This document shows positions 1 through 4,833 of a DNA stretch of 6,606 nt, in pieces. Position 1 is the first letter of the stretch; the number at the start of each line of letters is the position of its first letter. The notes below the pieces were generated by a model. That model was not told the DNA's origin. It saw only the letters and a program-made list of their open reading frames with translations, and did no database searches. Source of the DNA: Candidatus Kaiserbacteria bacterium (GTDB lineage: Bacteria; Patescibacteriota; Minisyncoccia; Phycocordibacterales; Phycocordibacteraceae); the NCBI GenBank assembly GCA_003230945.1, contig QIHK01000028.1, forward strand, positions 1 to 6,606, in the 5' to 3' direction. Made by a program: the position numbers and the translations under genes.

Positions 1-521
1 ACGGCAATAGGAATAACTGAAGGAGTTTGTATATGCTTCCCATACCGTGAGATGAGGCTGTTCTTCACCCGCTTCGATACCACACGAATACCATCAGCTT
101 TCGTGAGAATATGATCAGCAATACGTACACGAATACGATTCAAAAGTGAGGTACGAATGAACCATGGTGACAGAAAATCCGTATGAACTTGCATATGTAA
201 TTTTGCAGTCGTTGTATGAGTAGCACACCACGCGACGAAACCATGTTCAAAAGGATCTTGCGCCGATACTATATCAATACTATTTTCTTTAATAATATGA
301 CGTGCGTACTTTATAAAAAGAAAAGGAGCAAAGAGACGCGAGGTGTCTACCCCATGAAGGGTAAGTACCCCATCTTTTACAACACCGCCTTTAACACCTT
401 TTCCGACTCGAGAAAGTACGTGAAGTTCTCCAATCTGTGATGCATAGATTCTTAATCGCTTACGTGTAGCACTTTCCGTGTTAAAAATCGTCGTATCGGA
501 ACCAATCATGAGTACACGCAT
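1..521 (-). CDS. GT4-type glycosyltransferase, N-terminal part (3' end outside window)
   Basis: This is the first 173 codons of a GT-B fold glycosyltransferase, open to the left edge of the window, so the donor-binding C-terminal domain is not visible. The protein starts MRVLMIGSDTTIFNTES, a first beta strand and loop typical of the acceptor-binding domain. Family-like blocks follow: VSAQDPFEHG at residues 85-94, LHMQVHTDFLSPWF at 108-121, and ADGIRVVSKRVKNSL at 142-156, the last matching the 'aD.iivvS' strand of GT4 enzymes. The ATG lies one base after the TAA of the upstream glycosyltransferase (TAATATG), so translation is probably coupled. There is no Shine-Dalgarno sequence in front of it. 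It likely transfers a sugar from a nucleotide-sugar donor to a lipid-linked or surface glycan at the cytoplasmic face of the membrane; donor and acceptor are unknown. The family call is fairly secure, the specificity is not. Confidence 0.85.
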   Translation of the reverse strand, partial: MRVLMIGSDTTIFNTESATRKRLRIYASQIGELHVLSRVGKGVKGGVVKDGVLTLHGVDTSRLFAPFLFIKYARHIIKENSIDIVSAQDPFEHGFVAWCATHTTTAKLHMQVHTDFLSPWFIRTSLLNRIRVRIADHILTKADGIRVVSKRVKNSLISRYGKHIQTPSVIPIA

Positions 522-522
522 A

Positions 523-1518
523 TTAGGAAAGAAGAGCGCTTACTTCATCGAGTATGTTGTCCCAAGTATGTACAAATGAAAATGATTGCACACGTGTCAC
601 TGAACGTTCATACTCTGCAGAATCAAGAAGTTTCTCCATAGCTTTGGCGAGTTCTTTTGCTTCAAGTGTATCGACAAAAATCCCTATCTCTCCAAGACGG
701 TTATGCAATCCAGAATCCTTGGGAAGAATGAAGGGTTTATTGTAATGAATGGCATCAATAGCCATATTTGGACATACTTCGCTCACAGAAGGTATAACCA
801 CCGCATAGGCGTTTTGGATGCGTTTTTGATGTTCTTTCGGTGGCAAAAGACGCATATCAAGTTCAATATCAGGATATTTTTGTTTGACCATATCAAATGC
901 AATTTGTAATGTCTTTGTGTTCTTGAGTCGACGCGGACGACCTGCTGAAACAAATACTTTCCCGGAAAATGGTTCCGTTGAACGCTCTGCCGGATAATAA
1001 TTCTCAAGTATATGTGCGCGAGTAATATCAAAAGAATACGCGGACTGCCATATATCACGTTGCCATGCTGTATTAAATATAAGCACTTGAGCACTTTGCA
1101 AAAGCCATCGTGTTCCGACAAAGATACACTGTTCTTTAAGCGAAAGAGTAGGTTTGTTTATATAAAATTCTGAGAGTATCATTGGTGTATCTGTGTGGTC
1201 CATATAGGACTCCCAAAGGAAATCTCCGCCGATACGCACAACAAATTTCTTTCGAAGAATCCATGCCGCTAAGCGTGCTGGTATGCCAACACTCCACGTA
1301 TCGAGAGCAAATACAATTTCGGCATGCCGAAGTGCCCTACAGATACGCCAAAAATATACGAAATGTCTTACGCCACTCGGTAAGTGGCGCACGCTAGAAA
1401 ACGAAATAGTTGTTGTTTCAATACCTCGTTTTGGAAAACCTTCTGCAAATTGTTTGGCATACGCAGATGGACCACCAACTTCCGGAGGATATAGAGGTGT
1501 TGCTATAACTACCTTCAT
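523..1518 (-). CDS. Compact GT4-type glycosyltransferase
   Basis: The 331-residue protein has the GT4 layout. The N-terminal strand and glycine loop read TPLYPPEVGGPSAYAKQF (residues 7-24). The start of the C-terminal donor domain is SAGRPRRLKNTKTL (191-204), with the phosphate-contacting Arg and Lys. The C-terminal signature is SEVCPNMAIDAI (246-257). That signature replaces the usual E-x7-E motif with E247-x7-D255, a conservative but notable change. The segment between the Arg/Lys loop and this motif is also about 30-40 residues shorter than in typical members, since the 'GdGp' nucleotide-binding strand and following helix are largely missing. It therefore sits at the short end of the family (usually about 350-400 residues). 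The ATG follows the dehydrogenase stop by 40 bases with no Shine-Dalgarno sequence, and its own stop is one base before the next glycosyltransferase start. A role in surface glycan assembly is inferred from family and neighbours; the donor sugar is unknown. Confidence 0.88.
   Translation of the reverse strand: MKVVIATPLYPPEVGGPSAYAKQFAEGFPKRGIETTTISFSSVRHLPSGVRHFVYFWRICRALRHAEIVFALDTWSVGIPARLAAWILRKKFVVRIGGDFLWESYMDHTDTPMILSEFYINKPTLSLKEQCIFVGTRWLLQSAQVLIFNTAWQRDIWQSAYSFDITRAHILENYYPAERSTEPFSGKVFVSAGRPRRLKNTKTLQIAFDMVKQKYPDIELDMRLLPPKEHQKRIQNAYAVVIPSVSEVCPNMAIDAIHYNKPFILPKDSGLHNRLGEIGIFVDTLEAKELAKAMEKLLDSAEYERSVTRVQSFSFVHTWDNILDEVSALLS
1371..1389. repeat. Small inverted repeat inside a glycosyltransferase gene
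   Basis: CGCCACT and AGTGGCG form perfect 7-bp arms around a 5-base loop (CGGTA). The repeat lies in the coding region for residues around RHLPSGVRH of the 331-residue glycosyltransferase, so it may simply reflect the repeated VRH codons. No T-run follows on either strand, so it is not a terminator. No function is claimed. Confidence 0.5.
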
Positions 1519-1558
1519 TCAGATTATTCTAGCCGTTTTTTTGTTATCGCGAAAGTAA

Positions 1559-2404
1559 TCACTCTGCATCTACTTCTGGACCGTACACTCCTTTAAGGAG
1601 ATCAAGATCTTTTCCACTCTCGCGAAGAAGAGAATTATTTTTTCTGACAAGAGCACTAAATACTTCCATACCGAGAGTATCCTTAACTCTTTTGTTGTAC
1701 GCATCACGCAACGCTTCAAAATCTTTTAAAAAACAGTGCCCAGCGGCGCCACGCCCACTTTTATGAACAGGTTCGGCATAGCGATTAGCTATAAAAGGAT
1801 CTACTTGCAAAGCTTTTTTAATTGGTTCCCAATCAGCATTAAGTGACTGAGAAAGATCATACATAAGATTAAAGAATACAATCTCAACATACCCACTACC
1901 GTTATGAGCAACTTTTATAAGTTCTGCCTGATCACTCGATACTGTTGTTGAATACGGAGCTGAAGGAAGCACCTCATGGACACTTTTTGCTGCCGTTACG
2001 TGTGTAGAGTCTTCTACAGGCATACCGACTATATTTGAAAACGGATGAGCAGCATCTTTTGCTGCCGTTGATTCACTTAAAAACTCTGGCGAGATAAGTA
2101 TAATTATCTCTGGAAATTTTATTTGAAGTTGTTTCGTTGCACCGGGAATTAAAGTCGATTTAATAACAGCAATTTTCCCTTTTCCTATGAGAGGCAATAC
2201 ACTTTCAATATGATTGATATCGAATCCAGAAGGAGTAGTGGGTGTCGGTACAGCGATAAAAACAATATCGCACTCTTTTATACGGTCTTTATTTGAAATA
2301 TGTGGTTCCTCAAGTGCATAACGCACAATAGAAAAACCACGCTTTTCGAAATCGTCAGCATAATTTTTCCCGATATATCCTTGTCCAATGAATCCTATAG
2401 TCAT
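1559..2404 (-). CDS. Short UDP-glucose/GDP-mannose dehydrogenase-family protein lacking the C-terminal domain
   Basis: The 281-residue protein belongs to the four-electron nucleotide-sugar dehydrogenase family (UDP-glucose 6-dehydrogenase type), which oxidises the sugar C6 to a uronic acid using NAD. Visible motifs are GQGYIG (7-12, dinucleotide loop), IAVPTPT (50-56), KST (82-84), PEFLSES (106-112), AELIKVAHN (160-168) and the catalytic-cysteine block GAAGHCFLKD (219-228). Residues matching the catalytic set (Thr84, Glu111, Lys164, Asn168, Cys224, Asp228) are all present. Two parts are missing. Roughly 40 residues between the second Rossmann strand and the VPTP strand are gone, including the acidic residue that usually binds the NAD ribose (Tyr29 here). 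The whole C-terminal UDP-binding domain is also absent; usual length is about 430. Only 40 bases separate its TGA stop from the next gene, so no detached domain follows. It heads a unit with two glycosyltransferases. It may be a minimal active enzyme with a different substrate; naming it ugd would be too strong. Confidence 0.87.
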   Translation of the reverse strand: MTIGFIGQGYIGKNYADDFEKRGFSIVRYALEEPHISNKDRIKECDIVFIAVPTPTTPSGFDINHIESVLPLIGKGKIAVIKSTLIPGATKQLQIKFPEIIILISPEFLSESTAAKDAAHPFSNIVGMPVEDSTHVTAAKSVHEVLPSAPYSTTVSSDQAELIKVAHNGSGYVEIVFFNLMYDLSQSLNADWEPIKKALQVDPFIANRYAEPVHKSGRGAAGHCFLKDFEALRDAYNKRVKDTLGMEVFSALVRKNNSLLRESGKDLDLLKGVYGPEVDAE

Positions 2405-2412
2405 GATAGCCG

Positions 2413-2430
2413 TTAAAATATTTATTTTAA
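2413..2430. repeat. Inverted repeat just upstream of the dehydrogenase start (first of two)
   Basis: TTAAAATA and TATTTTAA form perfect 8-bp arms around a 2-base centre (TT). The repeat ends 9 bases upstream of the dehydrogenase ATG and directly abuts a second inverted repeat at 2431-2447. It could be an operator for a dimeric regulator or a weak leader hairpin, but AT-rich palindromes of this size also arise by chance. Confidence 0.5.
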
Positions 2431-2447
2431 ATTCTTATTGTAAGAAT
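2431..2447. repeat. Inverted repeat upstream of the dehydrogenase (second of two)
   Basis: ATTCTTA and TAAGAAT form perfect 7-bp arms around a 3-base centre (TTG on the plus strand). On the minus strand the centre includes TACAAT, which looks like a -10 box. If that box is used, a protein bound to this palindrome would block transcription. The sequence shows the symmetry; the regulatory reading is inference. Confidence 0.5.
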
Positions 2448-2539
2448 GATTCTGCACCACATACTATTTTTTAGCAATGACAGTACTATATATCTAATCC
2501 AAGCGAAAAGATCCCCATTCATACGGTGAGTGTATCAGT

Positions 2540-2574
2540 AAAATAATAAAGCGCGGACTTTTCAGTCCGCGCTT
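2540..2574 (-). terminator. Strong intrinsic terminator with GAAA loop, possibly bidirectional
   Basis: Read on the minus strand, AAGCGCGGACT and AGTCCGCGCTT form a perfect 11-bp GC-rich stem (2574-2564 and 2559-2549) closed by a GAAA tetraloop of the GNRA type. TTTATTATTTT follows it. It lies 43 bases after the stop of the glycosyltransferase at 2618, as expected for the end of the epimerase-glycosyltransferase unit. On the plus strand the same stem is followed by CTCATTTTTG, so it could also stop plus-strand transcripts. It separates the glycan locus into two transcription units. Confidence 0.85.
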
Positions 2575-2617
2575 CTCATTTTTGATCTAGAGACTTTCCC
2601 TGTAATATCCATAAGAC

Positions 2618-3829
2618 CTAGGATAGAATCTTTGAAAAGATTCTACTACGCATCTGCTGGGCAATAAGATCCCAATCATACTTCTTAAATACTACTGAGT
2701 GTGCTGTTTCTAGCACTCGTTTCACTTCCTCCGGATTTGCAAGTATTTCATTTACTGCTCGTGCAATATCTTCTGGCGAATCTCTATCAACCGCCCAGCC
2801 AGTTGTCTCTTTATCTGGATTACGTTTTGCGTCAAAGAGAAAATCAGCAATTCCTCCCTCTTGTGTTGCTATGACTGGTAGTTCGGCTGCCATCGCTTCA
2901 ATAAACGAATTCCCGAATCCTTCCGAACGCGAGGGACGAATAAAAATATCACAGGCTTTAAGTGCATGTGGCATTTCAGCCTGTTCTATTTGCCCTTGAA
3001 AGTGAACACGCGAAATAACACCTTTCTCTTTTGCAAGATCTTTAAGCATCTTCCCGTCTGGACCAATGCCGTAAATTATAAATTGTACATTTTTAGGCAG
3101 AAAAGTGAGCGCCTTGATGACATCATCTACAGCATTCTTGTGTACAAGACGCGAAGTAGTGACAATGAGAATATCATCTTGGGGAATACTGAGCTTCGTT
3201 CGGTATTCCTGACGTACTTGTGGAGAAATCGGATACGAAAAATGCTTAGTATTAACCGCATTTGGAATTATTTCTGCAGTTCCTTTAAAACCCATTCGTC
3301 TACCCCACGCAAGAAGAAAATGAGAAATTGGTTGCAACACATCTGCACTCGTAAAGCCTCGTTTGAACCATGGCCATACTGGTCTTGCGAGTCGCTCAAT
3401 ATATTCCGGTGGATCACCTTCCTGAAGAGTGAGTAAATATTTTACTTTAGGAAAATTCTTTTTAAAAAGACCAGCTGGCACCGCGCAGGAGTGTGCCATC
3501 ATCGCCCATGTACCATCAAAATGGTACTGCTTATGTAGTATTTTTGCCTCGGAAGCTGCCCCAAACTGATACCAGTACTTTGCAAACTTCAATGGAAATT
3601 TCTGAAGGTCGGCAACCGTTGGTGCTTTGCGAGTCATACCGATACGATGAACAAAAATATTCCCAATTTTTTCTTCTTTTGGTAAATCCGAATCGAAACG
3701 AAGGGCGATAAGATGAAATTCAATATCAGACGGATTGATACGATCGGTAATTTCTTTAAGGGCTACCTCAGCGCCACCGATAAAACGTGGATAGTAATTA
3801 AGTGAAAAAATAAGAATTCTTTTTTTCAT
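2618..3829 (-). CDS. GT4-type glycosyltransferase
   Basis: The 403-residue protein is a full-length GT-B fold enzyme of family GT4. The N-terminal domain opens ILIFSLNYYPRFIGGAEVAL (5-24) with the usual Gly-Gly-Ala/Glu loop. The domain link reads IIPNAVNTKHF (187-197). The donor domain has TTSRLVHKN (224-232) with Arg227 and Lys231 for the nucleotide diphosphate, YGIGPDG (253-259), VHFQGQI (275-281), and the complete E-x7-E motif in RPSRSEGFGNSFIEAMA (298-314), with Glu303 and Glu311. There is no signal peptide, which fits a cytoplasmic or membrane-associated enzyme. Its ATG overlaps the epimerase stop by one base (TAATG), so the two genes are co-transcribed and probably translationally coupled, and a strong terminator follows. 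It probably builds a surface polysaccharide or glycolipid with a retaining mechanism, as is usual for GT4; donor and acceptor are unknown. Confidence 0.93.
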   Translation of the reverse strand: MKKRILIFSLNYYPRFIGGAEVALKEITDRINPSDIEFHLIALRFDSDLPKEEKIGNIFVHRIGMTRKAPTVADLQKFPLKFAKYWYQFGAASEAKILHKQYHFDGTWAMMAHSCAVPAGLFKKNFPKVKYLLTLQEGDPPEYIERLARPVWPWFKRGFTSADVLQPISHFLLAWGRRMGFKGTAEIIPNAVNTKHFSYPISPQVRQEYRTKLSIPQDDILIVTTSRLVHKNAVDDVIKALTFLPKNVQFIIYGIGPDGKMLKDLAKEKGVISRVHFQGQIEQAEMPHALKACDIFIRPSRSEGFGNSFIEAMAAELPVIATQEGGIADFLFDAKRNPDKETTGWAVDRDSPEDIARAVNEILANPEEVKRVLETAHSVVFKKYDWDLIAQQMRSRIFSKILS

Positions 3830-4680
3830 TATTTTTGAGATTCAATATAATCCGCCAGTTTACGTTTTTGTGACCAGCCAAGCGCACGAGAATTTTTTGT
3901 ATCAAGGGGAGCATCTAAACGATTTCCAGCCTGATTTGGAAGCATCTCTATATTATCAGTAAAGAGTTTTGCAACTTCAAGGACAGAGAAAGTCTCCGAT
4001 GCTCCAAGTCCATATCCTTTTCCTTCACCTTTTTCTCCAACAAGTAGAAGCCCATCAACAATATCGTCTATGTGTGTGAAGTTACGTTCTTGAGTGCCAG
4101 GCAAACGTACGGTGAGTGGTTTTTGAGCGAGATACTGTTGTCGAAAAATTTCTATAACCGTACCGTAGGTGCCATTACGTTCTCCAGGACCATATACATT
4201 ATAGAAATAAGTTATTGAATACGGAAGATCAAACCAGTTACCATAATTCGCTACAAGATCAGTATTGGTTGCTTTCGACCAAGCATACGGACTCTGGAAA
4301 CGACCCTGTCCATTATTTGAGAACTTTGTCGACGAACCGGCATATACTATTTTGCATTTCTTCTCACGACAAAACTCAAGTACACCGAGTGTACCGACTA
4401 TATTTAAATCCCACACAAGTCCCGGTTCCTTAAAACTTCTTTCCACACGTGAATATTCACCAAGATGATATACAAGGTCTGGTGTTTCTGATACATGCTT
4501 CTTAATGTCTTTGGTATGCCCTTCCCGATAATCAACTCCTTCAATATGATTTTCTTTCGAACCAGTAAAATAGTTGTCGAGAGATATAACTTTATGACCA
4601 TTTGTCACGAGACGTTCACATAAACGCGAACCGATGAATCCAGCGCCACCCGTTACTAAAATAAGTTTCGAATCTGACAT
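3829..4680 (-). CDS. NAD-dependent nucleotide-sugar epimerase/dehydratase (extended SDR)
   Basis: The 283-residue protein is an extended short-chain dehydrogenase acting on nucleotide sugars. It has the cofactor loop VTGGAGFIGSRL (9-20, GxxGxxG at 11-17), Asp35 in SLDNYFTGSKENH for the NAD ribose, SSTKF with candidate catalytic Ser/Thr at 116-118, and the YxxxK pair as YAWSK (Tyr132, Lys136). These are followed by FYNVYGPGERN (159-169), the NFTHIDDIVDGLL strand (200-212) and the C-terminal ALGW (266-269). The YAWSK form differs from the YDEGK form of UDP-glucuronate decarboxylases, so a 4-epimerase is more likely than a decarboxylase. The strand usually written LAA...V reads HLGEYSRVERSF (72-83), which marks a distinct subgroup. 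It is shorter than GalE (about 330). It opens the epimerase-glycosyltransferase unit and overlaps the next gene by one base. It may convert glucose- to galactose-type, or glucuronate- to galacturonate-type, donors; the substrate is inferred only. Confidence 0.9.
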   Translation of the reverse strand: MSDSKLILVTGGAGFIGSRLCERLVTNGHKVISLDNYFTGSKENHIEGVDYREGHTKDIKKHVSETPDLVYHLGEYSRVERSFKEPGLVWDLNIVGTLGVLEFCREKKCKIVYAGSSTKFSNNGQGRFQSPYAWSKATNTDLVANYGNWFDLPYSITYFYNVYGPGERNGTYGTVIEIFRQQYLAQKPLTVRLPGTQERNFTHIDDIVDGLLLVGEKGEGKGYGLGASETFSVLEVAKLFTDNIEMLPNQAGNRLDAPLDTKNSRALGWSQKRKLADYIESQK

Positions 4681-4689
4681 AAATTTATA

Positions 4690-4791
4690 TTAAATTATCT
4701 TAAAATATAGCAAGTGTGAAGGGTCTGCTACTACAATAGCTAGTATACCAATAATACCTAACTGAGAACTCTGCATAATCTTAAATATCAT
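4690..4791 (-). CDS. Doubtful small hydrophobic ORF (33 codons)
   Basis: An ATG at 4791 (or an in-frame ATG at 4776, 28 codons) opens a reading frame ending with TAA at 4692-4690. Its centre, LGIIGILAIVVAD, would form a short membrane helix. The pattern LGxxGI(I/L)A resembles the C-terminal membrane segment of the ComEA-like protein just upstream (LGFFGIIALAGGA). There is no Shine-Dalgarno sequence at either ATG, an in-frame TAG sits a little further upstream, and the possible promoter for the epimerase lies within it. It is most likely leader DNA or a decayed duplicate of the preceding gene end; a real small membrane peptide is possible. Confidence 0.15.
   Translation of the reverse strand: MIFKIMQSSQLGIIGILAIVVADPSHLLYFKII
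4742..4750 (-). promoter_or_regulatory. Possible extended -10 promoter for the epimerase-glycosyltransferase unit
   Basis: The minus strand reads TGGTATACT, a TGN extension followed by TATACT (5 of 6 matches to TATAAT). No convincing -35 hexamer is found 16-18 bases upstream, which extended -10 promoters can tolerate. A transcript would start near 4735 and carry a leader of about 55 bases before the epimerase ATG at 4680. No terminator was found after the ComEA-like gene, so read-through from that gene is an alternative. Confidence 0.25.
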
Positions 4792-4833
4792 TGTGATAAA
4801 TGACCACTATACTACCAAACTTTTAATACGTAT

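Larger units (their letters stand above)
2405..2548 (-). promoter_or_regulatory. AT-rich leader and presumed promoter region of the dehydrogenase-glycosyltransferase unit
   Basis: This stretch lies between the terminator of the upstream unit and the dehydrogenase ATG, so a promoter is expected here. On the minus strand, TATAGT (2490-2485) and TACAAT (2442-2437) each resemble a -10 box. Neither has a good -35 hexamer at 16-18 bases, so the exact promoter is not resolved. TACAAT falls inside an inverted repeat. No Shine-Dalgarno sequence precedes the ATG; the last bases before it are AACGGCTATC. Confidence 0.35.

Noticed and set aside
783..1121. Second minus-strand open frame of 112 codons inside the 331-residue glycosyltransferase gene
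   Set aside because: It lies wholly inside a well-supported gene in another frame and shows no recognisable motif, so it is a shadow frame.
1559..2404. Reassigned TGA codon (glycine) as in some Candidate Phyla Radiation lineages
   Set aside because: No gene contains an internal TGA, glycine is coded by GGN throughout, and reading through the dehydrogenase TGA adds only four residues before a TAA.
2560..2610. 16-codon minus-strand frame between the glycosyltransferase stop and the terminator
   Set aside because: It is too short, has no ribosome-binding site, and its stop falls in the terminator loop; chance is the simplest explanation.
2966..3436. Plus-strand open frame of 156 codons opposite the 403-residue glycosyltransferase
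   Set aside because: It is antisense to a gene with clear GT4 motifs and its product resembles no family. Other plus-strand frames (216-440, 554-909, 1182-1558, 3493-3711, 4215-4468, 6118-6312) were rejected for the same reason.
4800..4825. tRNA-like string GGTAGTATAGTGGTC on the minus strand
   Set aside because: It resembles an internal promoter box of eukaryotic tRNA genes, but no cloverleaf arms, anticodon stem or CCA-compatible acceptor can be drawn around it.
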